Shown here piece by piece: positions 45,791 to 55,720 of a stretch of 64,000 bases of DNA. The translations under genes and the position numbers were made by a program. Each line of letters begins with the position of its first letter. Positions within the stretch are counted from its first letter, which is position 1. The DNA comes from Anaeramoeba flamelloides. Its lineage: Eukaryota > Metamonada > Anaeramoebidae. Under the pieces are notes generated by a model. That model was not told where the DNA came from. It did no database searches and was given only the letters and a program-made list of their open reading frames with translations. The stretch lies in contig JANTQA010000028.1 of the NCBI GenBank assembly GCA_027625915.1, forward strand, positions 62,001 to 126,000, read 5' to 3'.

Positions 45791-46930
45791 AAGTATAAAT
45801 TGAATAATCAATTTTTTTAAAATATTGAGAAATATAGTAAATTATTTTACCTAAACCATCAAAAATACTCTAAATATTTGATTTTTGAAATTTAGAGTAT
45901 TCTATCTTCTACATTTTAAAAGATATTTCCCATTTTCATTTTTTCAAAAAAAAAAAATAATTTTTTTATTTTTGAAATTTTTATTTTTTTATTTGTGCAA
46001 AATTAGAAAAAATATATTTTTTTAGAAAATTTTAAATTGTTCCCACTAGAGTAAAATTTTATAAAAAAATTATTTTTGGTAAAATTTTGGGCCCAAGGCC
46101 AAAAAATAAAAAAATAATTTTTTTAAATTTTTCTTTGTAAACATATTTGAAAAAAAAAATTTTTTTTTTTGGTCATATATATTATAAATAATAATAAAAA
46201 ATAATACTTAAAATATTATTTCAAATTTTAAAAATAATTTATATATAACTAAAAAAAAATTTTTTTTTCATTTTAATTTTAATTATACAGTCTTAATTGA
46301 TGATATTCGTTTCATATATAATTAAATAAAATTATTATAAAAATAGAAAAAAATAAAAATATTAACACCAAATTTTATATCTAAAAATTTACAAATATTT
46401 TATTTGAATCTATTTTTATAAAATAATTTATCTATAAAAATATTATTTTCAAAAAATTTTATTTTGGGTATTTTTTTGATTTATCATTTTTTTTAGAAAA
46501 TAAAAAAAAAAAATTTTTATAATTTTTTTTTATAATAATTTATTAAAAAGTATTAGAAAAAAAATTTATTTTTATTAAAAAATCTTTATTATTAAACTCA
46601 AATAAAATTTTTTTCATTATAAAAATTTGAAAGAATTTTTTTTATATAAAAAAAATTTTTTTTTGGAAATTTTAAAAAAATTGAAATTTTTACTATTAAA
46701 AAATTTTTAAGATTTTTTTTTTAAAATTTTAAAAAAAAATTTTTTTTCCTATCAGATTTTTCTTTTATATTATTAATGTTAATAGAAAAAGTAGTTTTAA
46801 AAAAAAAAAAAATTTTTTTTTTAAATTAAAAACTTAGGAAAATTGTAAATTTTTTTTGGTTATATTACTTGTTTTAAAAATTTTAAAAAAATCAATTTTG
46901 AAGAAAAAAATATTTTCAATTTACAACAAA
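45791..46930. other. Extremely A/T-rich homopolymeric DNA
   Basis: Runs of A and T dominate and G/C are very rare. No gene, structured repeat or RNA is visible. Confidence 0.6.
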
Positions 46931-47010
46931 TAGTCTAATGTCTCAACGGTAGAGCGCCAGATCTAGAGTAAAAAAAATCTAATGTCACGAGTTCGAGATC
47001 TGGTAGTATC
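46931..47010 (+). tRNA. tRNA-like relic or tRNA-derived sequence
   Basis: TGTCTCAACGGTAGAGC has the form of a tRNA D-arm and A box (C-T-C pairs with G-A-G), and AGTTCGAGATC about 45 bases later resembles a B box/T-loop. The acceptor, T and anticodon stems pair poorly, and CCAGATCT/AGATCTGG forms a competing 8-bp inverted repeat. It may be a decayed tRNA gene, an intron-bearing tRNA, or the head of a tRNA-derived SINE. Confidence 0.3.
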
Positions 47011-47574
47011 AAAAAATTTCTAATTTTTTTTATTTTTTTTCAAAATTTCTTAAACTGGATCATTTAAAGTATCTGAGTTTACAAGCTGAGTTTAATTTGA
47101 ATTTTGTTAGAAATTTTTTTTTTTGAAAGAACACCAATTAATTAAGTGCCAATTTTCTGGTAACATCTGAAAAAAAATTATTTTTTTCAGTAGAGAGAGT
47201 AGAAGTTTTAGTCAAAATATAATTTACTAATGTTTACTATTAAAAAAAAAAAATTTTTTTTTTTCAAAAAAAAAAATATTCTTAAAATTGAGTTTAAACT
47301 TATGAGAGATCCTACTAAAAATATTTAAAAACACATTTTAATTTTCATTTTTGATGGGATCCTTAATTTCTATATTTATTGGCCAATATATCAAAAAAAA
47401 TATCCCAATTAAATTTTTTGAAAGTAAAAATTAAAAAAGGGGCAATATATCCTTAAATAAAGGTTCTAGAGAGCTATGGACATCAAAAATGAAATCTCCA
47501 AATAAAAATGAAATTATTTATGCGAAAAAAATTTTCAGATCCTTGATTTTCAATTCCGACTAGTGATACTGAAC
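47011..47574. other. AT-rich DNA without a gene
   Basis: No gene or repeat stands out apart from homopolymers. Confidence 0.4.
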
Positions 47575-47901
47575 CTAGTTGAATATTGTATTATAAAACA
47601 TTGTTTATTTCAAAGATACAATACACTGATATCATAATTTTCTCCCTAGTCTCAAATAATGAATTTTCAAAAATTTCCAAAAATTCAAAAAGTGTTTTTA
47701 TATATATAGACAAAACATGTTTTCAAATTTTTCAAAATTTACCAAAATGTTAAAATAGAAATTTTTAACATATTGGACCTAGTCAAATATTATATTATAA
47801 AACATTGTTTATTTCAAAGATACAACACACTAACATTATTCTTTTGTCCCTAGTCTCAAATAATGAAATTTCAAAAATTTCAAAAATCCAAAAGTGTTTT
47901 T
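47575..47901. repeat. About 200-bp tandem repeat, nearly two units
   Basis: Units starting near 47580 and 47777 share TATTATAAAACATTGTTTAT, TTCAAAGATACAA and CCTAGTCTCAAATAATGAA. The second is cut by the element starting at 47902. The same unit recurs at 58610-59300. Confidence 0.75.
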
Positions 47902-49220
47902 ATATCCCTTTAAGAACCATATCGACCCACTCTGATTTTTGAATTTTTATCCTAAAATTTTTGTACTATGAGAGTGTGACAATTATTGATATAACCTAGC
48001 GCGGGAGGCATATATAATTTTTTCTATCTTTTTCAAAAAAAAAGTAGATCGCGAAAATTTTAATTTTTTTATAATTATTTTTGAGTTTAATTTGATGATT
48101 AATTATAAAATTTTGAATTTTTTTTGAAAAAAATTTGATTTTTTTTAATTTTTTAAGTGATAGTTATATCAAGTGATATTTTCTGGATTATGCCTCTTGT
48201 ATATTACTTATAATGATTCAAATTTGTAAAAAAAAATATAGAAAAAAATCTAAAATTATAAAAAATTTAACAATTACTAAAATTTACACTTAAATTTATC
48301 TTTAAGGAATTCAGTCATACCGGAAGGGGTTGGAGATAGAAAATATAATTATTATTAATGTTATCAAAAGAATTTGGTGTTTTAGGGTGCACGAACTTCG
48401 CACGCCCACCCCAAAACCACCCAATTCTTTTGATAACATTAAAGATTAAAATTTCCTCTTTGTCAACCCCAAATTTGTGCCCACCAATGACGAAATTTTA
48501 ATTATTAATGTTACCAAAAGAATTGGGTGGTTTTGTGTGGGCACGCGGATATTTTGCGGAAAATCTATTTTGAATTTGAAATAAAAATTTTTAAATGTTT
48601 TCATTTTATGTGAATTAAAATATTAAAAAAACATAAAATTTTTACAATTTTCGTATTTTCAAATTATTTTTCCAAATGTAAATTGAATTTCGATTTTTTT
48701 TCGCGTGTCCGTCCTAAAACCACCCAATTCTTTTGGTAACATTAATGATTAAAATTTCGTCATGGGTGGGTACAAATTTGGGGTGGACAAAGAGGAAATT
48801 TTAATCATTAATGTTATCAAAAGAATTGGGTGGTTTTTGGGTTGGCGCGCGAAGCGCGTACGGCCCGAAACCCGCAATCTGTTTTGATAACTTAAATGAT
48901 TCTTATGGTGTTATTATCCACCCCTTTATGATTAAACTATTTATCTGTTATTATTTGAAATTTAAATGTATTTTTCTAACCATAATTTTGAAAATTGTAA
49001 AATTTTTGAATTTTTCATTTCATTATACCAATTATATAAAAAAATAATTTTGAAAAAATTGAAAATTTCGCGATCTAATGTTTTTTTGATAAAGGATAAA
49101 AATTTATAGATTACTTCCGAGTTAGGTTATATCGATAATTGTCACATTATCCTAGTAAAGAAATATTATAATAATAATTCAAAATTAGGAGTGGGTGGAT
49201 ACTGTTCATTAAAGGGATAT
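47902..49220. repeat. 1.3-kb nested inverted-repeat element, probably a non-autonomous transposon
   Basis: Outer arms 47902-48065 and 49065-49220 are inverted: ATATCCCTTTAA, GACCCACTC, GTGACAATTATTGATATAAC and TAGATCGCGAAAATTT have complements at the other end. Inside, 48400-48545 is repeated inverted at 48703-48845, and a ACCCAATTCTTTTGATAACA motif occurs four times in alternating orientation. The inner parts include G+C-rich, CpG-containing pieces (GCACGCCCACCCC, GGCGCGCGAAGCGCG), unlike the rest of the window. No protein is encoded. Long terminal repeats of this kind occur in MULE and foldback elements; target duplications could not be defined. Confidence 0.75.
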
Positions 49221-49226
49221 TCATCA

Positions 49227-49270
49227 GGATATCTAAAGATGGCCTATCATTTCTACTAACGTAGAAATGA
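49227..49270 (+). repeat. Double-hairpin motif, copy 1
   Basis: ATCTAAAGAT with GGCC, followed by ATCATTTCTACTAACGTAGA, forms two adjacent palindromes. The arm of the first is weakened on the left (GGAT instead of GGCC). It is one of five copies, all in the same orientation. Confidence 0.75.
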
Positions 49271-49322
49271 GTTTAAGAGATATTTTTTTAATTAAAATAT
49301 CGTGATTATATAATAACATATA

Positions 49323-49520
49323 CAGTAAGTTCCACTTTTCAGGCATAAACTTTCAAAATAATTTTAGAAATTTCAAATATCTCAAATTAAGGTACAAAAT
49401 TCATATTTATTTTAAATAATTTGCAAATAAAAATAAATTCCAAATTTTGGATTTTAATTTGAGGGTTTTTTGTGTCTTAAATTTCGTTGAAAGTTTGTTC
49501 CTTAAAGGTGGAATTGACTG
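49323..49520. mobile_element. MITE, CAGTCAGTTTCAC family, cluster copy 1
   Basis: CAGTAAGTTCCACTTTTCAG and TTAAAGGTGGAATTGACTG are diverged inverted ends of a 198-bp palindrome with TA on both sides. Confidence 0.85.
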
Positions 49521-49601
49521 TATATTGATTGTATGATATTGTTTTGTTTTTTTTTGGTTTAATTTTGTTAGATTTGGGTTTTTTGTATAATTTTTCATCA
49601 G

Positions 49602-49643
49602 TTCATCTAAAGATGGCCTATCATTTGTACTTAAGTAGAATTG
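49602..49643 (+). repeat. Double-hairpin motif, copy 2 (most diverged)
   Basis: TTCATCTAAAGATGGCC is followed by TCATTTGTACTTAAGTAGAA. Each stem has one or two mismatches. The stretch 49521-49600 before it is T- and G-rich with almost no C, and a MITE is inserted five bases after it. Confidence 0.7.
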
Positions 49644-49649
49644 AGTTTA

Positions 49650-49848
49650 CAGTCAGTTTCACTTTTAAGGCAAAAACTCTCCAGGAAATTTAAGGCACAA
49701 ATAAATCTCAAATTAAAGCACCAAATTTGGAATTTTTTTTTTTTTACAATTTATTTTTACAAGAATTTGAATTTTGTGCCTTAATTTGAGATTTTTTTTG
49801 TGCCTTAAATTTCGTTGAAAGTTTGTGCCTTAAAAGTGAAACTGACTG
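49650..49848. mobile_element. MITE, CAGTCAGTTTCAC family, cluster copy 2
   Basis: This 199-bp palindrome with well-kept ends is flanked by TA at 49648-49649 and 49849-49850. Confidence 0.9.
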
Positions 49849-49860
49849 TAATAGATACAT

Positions 49861-50336
49861 CAGTTCCACTTTTAAGGCACAAACTTGCAAAGTAAATAAA
49901 TAAACAATAAAAATATCAAATTAATGTAAAATATTTAAAATCTAGTTACATTCCTGTGCTCTTTTAAGGCACAGGAAAAAATAAGAAATAATGCACAAAA
50001 AATCTCATTAAGGCACAAAATCAAAGTGGTCAAAATAAGCCACAATTTTTTTTGGGTAAATATACAAGATTACTCATAATTAAATATTCTATTAATATTG
50101 AAGAAAACACTCAAACTAACTCTATAATTATTCGGTGAAAGTATATCTTGAAATCAGGAAAGTGCCTCATATAAAAATTTTGTGCCTTATCTGTTGATTT
50201 TTCATGTGCCTTAAATAGACACAGGACTGTAAATAAATTGTTGAAGAATAAAATTCCAAATTTTATGCCTTAATTTAAGATTTTTTTGTATCTTAAAGTT
50301 GGTTGAAAGTTTGTATCTTAAAAGTGGAATTGACTG
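49861..50336. mobile_element. MITE of the CAGTCAGTTTCAC family with a second MITE nested inside
   Basis: The outer ends CAGTTCCACTTTTAAGG and TTAAAAGTGGAATTGACTG belong to the standard family but lie 476 bp apart. Between them a distinct palindrome runs from about 49952 to 50229, with TACATTCCTGTGCTC and its counterpart CACAGGACTGTA at the ends and internal AAGGCACA words. It is a related but separate family inserted in the first. A half copy of this second family is at 50373-50487. Confidence 0.75.
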
Positions 50337-50505
50337 TACAGAATATTACACGATGAGTTCTCTGGGTAAATTTACACAGAAAAATTGTGTATTATTCTGA
50401 ATATTTTGATTTTGTTCCTTAATGGTATTTTTTTGTGCCTTATTTCTTATTCTTTCCTGTGGGGTTTTTAAGGCACATAACTGTTAAAATATTTTAAAAA
50501 ACTTA

Positions 50506-50701
50506 TAGTCAATTTCACTTTTATAGCACAAACTTTCAACTAAATTTAAGACACAAAAAAAATCTTAAATTTAGGAACAAAATTTGGAATTTATTTTTTT
50601 CAATTTATTTTACTAAATTATGTCATTTGTGTCTAAATTTGAGATTTTTATTGTGCTTTTAGTTTCGTTGAAAGTTTGTGCCTTAAAAGTGAAACTGACT
50701 G
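50506..50701. mobile_element. MITE, CAGTCAGTTTCAC family, cluster copy 3
   Basis: The left end is TAGTCAATTTCACTTTTATA and the right end is standard (AAAAGTGAAACTGACTG). TA lies on both sides and the length is 196 bp. A right-half fragment follows at about 50713-50812. Confidence 0.85.
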
Positions 50702-50826
50702 TATATTTAATTGTAAAAATAAAGTATATATTTTGTGATTTTAATTTGAGATTTTTTTTGTGCTTTAAATTTTGTTGGAAGTTTATTCCTATAAAGTGAA
50801 ACTATGTGTTTTTTGTAATGAGTTTA

Positions 50827-51024
50827 CCATCAGTTTCACTTTTAAGGCACAAACTATCAACGAAATTTAAGGCACAATAAAAATCTCAAATTAAGGCACA
50901 AAAATTTTGATTCGAATAAAATAATTTGTAAAAAAAAGAATTACAAATTTTGTGCCTTAATTTGAGATTTTTATTGTGCTTTTAGTTTCGTTGAAAGTTT
51001 GTGTCTTATAAGTGAAACTGACTG
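50827..51024. mobile_element. MITE, CAGTCAGTTTCAC family, cluster copy 4
   Basis: The left end CCATCAGTTTCACTTTTAAG is slightly mutated, the right end AAGTGAAACTGACTG is intact, and TA is present on both sides. Confidence 0.88.
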
Positions 51025-51026
51025 TA

Positions 51027-51350
51027 TGAATTTTTTTGATTTTTGAATATTATAGTTTTAAGTAGATATATTTATTTGATGTGTTGTCTATCAGATTTAT
51101 TTTTTATTATTTTGTGTATGTGTTGATATTTTGATATTATTTGTGTTTGTTTGATGTAATATTGGTTTTTTTTTTGTTTTTGAAAGTGTATTGTATTGAT
51201 TTTAGTGTTTTGTTTGAATAATATTTGTTTGATTATGTTTGTTTTGTATTAATTTTATCTAAATTAGATATGAATGTATTGTTAGATTGATTAAGTATTT
51301 TCTTGATTGTGGTTATTATTAAAGATAAGTTTGTTTGTTTTGTGTTGGTA
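51027..51350 (+). other. T/G-rich, C-depleted tract before the double-hairpin motif
   Basis: About 300 bases consist almost only of T, G and A (TTGTTTGATGTAATATTGG-like words). Similar tracts precede double-hairpin copies 2, 4 and 5. No open frame of note is present; the role is unknown. Confidence 0.55.
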
Positions 51351-51442
51351 CAGTCAGTTGTAGTATGTATTTTAAAACTTTCAACGTAATTTAAGGCACA
51401 ATAAAAATCTCAAATTAGATTAGAAAATTTTGATTCTTGTTT

Positions 51443-51483
<41 letters not shown>

Positions 51484-51598
51484 AAATGTAAAATTAATTG
51501 TTAAAATAGTAAAAATTCCAAATTTTGAGTCTTAATTTGAGATTTTTTGTTTCTTAAGTTTCGTTGAAAGTATGTGCCTTAGGGGGTGATACTAATTG
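51351..51598. mobile_element. MITE, CAGTCAGTTTCAC family, cluster copy 5, A-run expanded
   Basis: The ends CAGTCAGTTG and ATACTAATTG are diverged. Family words such as TTTCAACGTAATTTAAGG and TTTCGTTGAAAG remain. A run of about 30 A at 51450-51480 lengthens the centre. TA is at both edges. Confidence 0.75.
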
Positions 51599-51621
51599 TA
51601 TGTGTTTTCAGTATTTTCACC

Positions 51622-51666
51622 AGGCCATCTAAAGATGGCCTATCATTTCTACTAAAGTAGAAATGA
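51622..51666 (+). repeat. Double-hairpin motif, copy 3
   Basis: GGCCATCTAAAGATGGCC is a perfect 18-base palindrome, followed by ATCATTTCTACTAAAGTAGA and AATGA, a second perfect palindrome. The MITE at 51689 lies shortly downstream. Confidence 0.85.
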
Positions 51667-51688
51667 ATTTAATATATTTTTTTAATTA

Positions 51689-51885
51689 CAGTCAGTTTCA
51701 CTTTTAAGGTACAAACTTTGAACGAAATTTAAGGCACAAAAAAATTCTCAAATTAAGGCACAAAATTTGGAATTTTTTATTTTACAATTTATTTTACTAT
51801 AATCTGAATTTTGTACCTAAATTTGAGAATTTTTTTGTGCCTTAAATTTCGTTCAAAGTTTGTGCCTTAAAAGTGGAACTGACTG
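51689..51885. mobile_element. MITE, CAGTCAGTTTCAC family, cluster copy 6
   Basis: This 197-bp palindrome has intact ends and is flanked by TA at 51687-51688 and 51886-51887. Confidence 0.92.
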
Positions 51886-52180
51886 TAATATATTGGGAAA
51901 AAACAATTATTCCAAAACAATTTAAAAAATACTCTATACCCAAACCAAAGATATGAAAAAACCAAATTATTTAAAAGATCAATTCAATCAATCACATAAT
52001 TCTGACCAAGATATCAAAATAGAAAATATTTCCAAAAATTTTATATATAACAACTTTTTATTATTTAATAGTGTCATTAAAATTTCTCAAAATCAATTTC
52101 CATAGTTCTAATCCAACTTAAAAAGATTATTATTAAAATAGAAAATTTATTTCAAAAAAATTTTACGTTCGATAATTATA

Positions 52181-52582
52181 TAGCTGTTCCAAGGCTACAG
52201 TGAATTTTTTATATGAATCAAATTTTGGTGCTGATATAGATTTTTAAATCTAAGGAAATGAGGATAAGAAAGCTCATATTGAAAAAAAATTTTCACAAAT
52301 GAACTTATTTCAAAGATTTTTTTGTGATAAGATTAAAAATATTTTAGGTATTTCAAGAGAAACTTTTAAGTGGCATCTCAACAGATTTTCCAGGTTTGAA
52401 GCAATTTAGGGATCTTAAAATTAATTTTTCTTGTATCAGAAAAAATTCTTGAATATGATGTCATTTGGGAAATTTTTTTTTCAATATGAGCTTTCTTATC
52501 CTCATATCCTTAGATTGAAAAATCTATATAAGCATCAAAATTTGATTCCTATAAAAAATTCAAGGTAGCCTTGGAAAAACTG
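52181..52582. mobile_element. Palindromic MITE, CAGCCGTTCCAAGG family, copy 2
   Basis: TAGCTGTTCCAAGGCTACAG and AAGGTAGCCTTGGAAAAACT form inverted ends, followed inward by AAGAAAGCTCATATTGAAAA and its complement. TA flanks both sides and the length is 402 bp. The interior is related to but clearly diverged from copy 1. Confidence 0.82.
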
Positions 52583-53060
52583 TAAATATTCATCCTAAAA
52601 GAAAAAAAAAAAAAAACAAATCTTTGGTACAATATTTGATATTTACCAAATCTTCTTAATATTTTTATCTCCAATTAGAATTAAATTTTAAAGTCAGATT
52701 AAATGGGAAATAGTTTCCAATTTGTGATCAAAAAATTTATCGTATTTGTTTTTTCTTTTTTTAATGATAATCAAAAGAAGAAGAAATTTTGAGATACACC
52801 TAAATCCTGAAAACTTGTTATTAAAAAATTTTAGAAAGTAAGAATAATCAGAGATTTTCTTGTTTATAAAAAAAAATGATGATCATTTTCATACATTCTA
52901 CAATAAACAACTCTAACTTTTAAAAAATCACTTGTCTATGGATTTTGAACATTGAGTTACATTTATTGTTCCATTCTCTCCTAATCATAATGGTTCTTGG
53001 TGAAGCATTGTAATTTTCTCTTTGTTTACTTGGGTTACTTTGTTTTGTTTTGTTTTTTTC
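52583..53060. other. AT-rich DNA without a gene
   Basis: No feature apart from homopolymers is seen before the 9-base array. Confidence 0.4.
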
Positions 53061-53121
53061 TTGGTTCATTTGGTTCCTTTGGTTCCTTTGGTTCATTTGG
53101 TTCATTTGGTTCGTTTGGTTT
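53061..53121. repeat. 9-base minisatellite GGTTCMTTT
   Basis: Six or seven units of GGTTCATTT or GGTTCCTTT are present. The same unit in opposite orientation forms the longer array at 54803-54931. Confidence 0.85.
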
Positions 53122-54064
53122 TTTTTTTTGGATTAAATTGAAGTTCTCAAGATCTCTATTTAGGTTAATATTTGATCTCTTTTGGCTTTTGAATAGAATC
53201 TTCAATTACCAAACAATATAAACCAAATGTTTCTGTTCGATGTTTTTTTTTTGATAAAATTTTTTCAAGTGTTTGTATTGCTATCAATAAAAAAAAATTG
53301 TTAGTCCAAAAGAGATATTGGGTTGAGGTGTTTTACAAAAAGCTTTTAAGAGAATGTAATATTTGAAGATCTCATGTAATTCAAAATTTTAAAATGTAAA
53401 TGTACTAATGTCAGTTTTGTTAATTATTAAAAAAAAAAAAAATAGAATAGTTAACGACTAGGTTGGCAAATTAAAAATTTGTTGTTGGTGTGTTTAAGAG
53501 AGGATTTAGTTGTTGGTAAATCTCATAAATTTATGTTCAGGAGATCTAAGTAGGAAAAAATGAATTTTTTTAGAAGTAAACACGACAAGAATAGCACAAA
53601 AATTGTAGTCACTTTTTTTCCTTAGCAACACTTTTGTTATTTTGATATTGTTAAAAATTTTGAAAGGAATTACAAGATCACAATGCAACAACTTTCAATT
53701 TAAAAGTTTTTACAAGTTAAACTTTTAAAAACATGTAATTTAAACAACTTTCCAATTTTTGGTTTTCATAAAAAGAGTTTCAGGTTATGGAAAGTTTACA
53801 AATATTTTTCTTTTAGATAACTTTCAAAAATTTCAATTAAATTCAAAATGTTATCTTTTGTTAATTATTATTTTTATCCCTTTTTTTGGCTTACAAAAGT
53901 TTGTTATCAAGTATTTGAAATTTGAAAAAATATGAAAGAATATCAGAGACTGAAATCTTGCAGACTGTCAGTCTGAAAGTTCGAAAAAGTCTTGAAAGTA
54001 TTTGTATGGATTGTGCTATTCTTGTCGTGAATGTCATAATTGATCTTCCTGATCTCTTTTGGGG
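53122..54064. other. AT-rich DNA with a diverged dispersed repeat
   Basis: 53130-53350 loosely resembles 22150-22400 (GGGTTGAGG, ATTACCAAA words). No gene is seen. Confidence 0.35.
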
Positions 54065-54430
54065 ATTTCTGTAATTTCTGTGATTTCTATGATTTCTGTG
54101 ATTTCTCTCCTTGAATCTCAAAATGTGAAAGAAGTATCGGAAAAAGGAAAAATCGACTTTTTTGAAAAAAAATTACAATTGTGTGATAATTGAAAACCAT
54201 TTGAATTTGTTGGTAAATTACCTACTGTCTGTTTTTAATTTGTGTATGTTCAGATGAAATTAGTTTTCAATTTTCTTCTTAAAAAGGTCAAAAATCTCAA
54301 AAATTTGAAAAAAATTGAAATTATTGTTGACAGGTTCTTAGGTTATTTCCAAACAATGTCAAAGTTGAATAAATACAGGTTAGGGTCAAAGTATTTGGTG
54401 TTGTATTAAAATCATCTTAAATTGTTTTTT
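54065..54430. repeat. TTTCTGTGA array and segmental duplication, partner at 62577-62960
   Basis: A short TTTCTGTGA array (54065-54106) is followed by sequence that aligns with the same arrangement at 62577-62960. Shared words include AAAGAAGTATC, GAAAACCATTT / GAGAACCATTT and AAAGTATTTGGT. Orientation is direct and there are many indels. Confidence 0.6.
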
Positions 54431-54802
54431 TTCTTAAAAAAATCAATTGATCATTTTTTCTCAATCAATTGATTTGAAGGAATATGTATGTGAAAGAAGC
54501 TGACTAATTTTTAGCAAAATTTTTTTTAAAACTTAAACAATTAATTCAAAATTCCACAAAACTTTTATCATTATCTACCCTATAATCTAATTTTGTATTG
54601 AAACGAACAAATTGGTTTTTCAAGAGAAACAAAACAGAACAAAGGAAAGGAAAAATTATCTCAAAAAAACAAAAAAATGAACAAAAGTGTTTCAATATGT
54701 TTGTCATGGTAGATTCTTTCAGAAAACTAAAACAGTGTAAATAATATCCACAAAAGATCCGAAGGGGGACTTCATTTCAATTAAAAACAAAAAAAATCAA
54801 AT

Positions 54803-54931
54803 GAAACCAAAGGAACCAAAGGAACCAAAGGAACCAAACGAACCAAACGAACCAAACGAACCAAAGGAACCAAAGGAACCAAAGGAACCAAACGAACCAA
54901 ACGAACCAAACGAACCAAACGAACCAAAACG
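54803..54931. repeat. 9-base minisatellite AACCAAAGG / AACCAAACG
   Basis: About 14 units occur in blocks of two variants (AAAGG block, AAACG block, AAAGG block, AAACG block), indicating a higher-order duplication. Every frame is open across it on one strand or the other (for example Lys-Glu-Pro repeats), but nothing suggests translation. Confidence 0.9.
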
Positions 54932-55299
54932 AACCATAGCAAACAAAGATCCAAAAATACAAAAAGAAAGTAACAATTTCTTTGAAAGAATTGTTCTGAT
55001 TTGTGGGTTACAAATTGAAAATTCAAGCAACTTGATGATCAAAACTCATATATATACAAGACCTTCAAAAGTTAGAGTCGTTATTTATTAAGAATGGTTG
55101 AAAGGATCTTCAGTTTTCAAGCTCAGTTAATGTGTTTATTTTTCTTTTTCATTTTTAGGTTTCTTTATTTTGTTTGTTCGAGTTTACCTAAACTAAAATT
55201 CAAAATTTTCCACACAGCTAAAACGTTCCAAACAATCACAATAATACAATTTCATTGAAATTGGAGATAATTTTGATTTTTGTAAAATATGAAAATCAT

Positions 55300-55720
55300 T
55301 TTTTCATCTTTTAGTTTTTGTTTTGATTTCATTGTTTGAATTACGTAATTTGTTTCGTTGGATCAAAAATTTTTTGAACAATTGATATTATGGTTAAAGT
55401 CAAGTTGTTCAAAATAGAAGAACTCAAATAAAATTAGTTGGTAGTATCTAACCATTTGATCGATCAATAATCCTAATAGAATTTCAACATATTTACTAAT
55501 CAAGTTTTTTTTTGTTTTGCTCTCTCCAAAATTTTTGACACACCCTTCATTTATTTGTATTGATAATTATTTATTTATTGTTTTTTGAGTATTGTAATTT
55601 ATGAAGAAGTGTTAACATTTCAATTAGTGAATGGTTCTAATTTGGTAAATCTTCTTGAATTGATTAAATAAGTTTTTTTCTTCACAAATTGAATTTTGGT
55701 GTGTTAAAAATTTTGAATTG
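55300..55720. repeat. Dispersed repeat with TTGATCGATCAA core
   Basis: ATCTAACCATTTGATCGATC and CTCTCCAAAATTTTTGACAC match 14655-14860 in the same orientation and 34420-34580 and 57665-57830 inverted. A possible inverted counterpart GGTGTGTTAAAAATTTTG lies at about 55698-55716, which would make this a transposon of about 180 bp or more. Boundaries are uncertain. Confidence 0.5.

Noticed and set aside
49407-49598. Minus-strand 63-codon frame
   Set aside because: It overlaps a MITE arm and the T/G-rich tract and is a by-product of repeat sequence.
49323-51885. CRISPR-like array
   Set aside because: The repeats are 197-bp palindromes with TA target duplications and irregular spacing, not short direct repeats with uniform spacers; the host is eukaryotic.
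54777-55091. Open frames of Phe-Gly-Ser, Trp-Phe-Val or Lys-Glu-Pro repeats
   Set aside because: They arise because the 9-base minisatellite is open in several frames; no start context, conserved domain or flanking coding sequence supports a protein.
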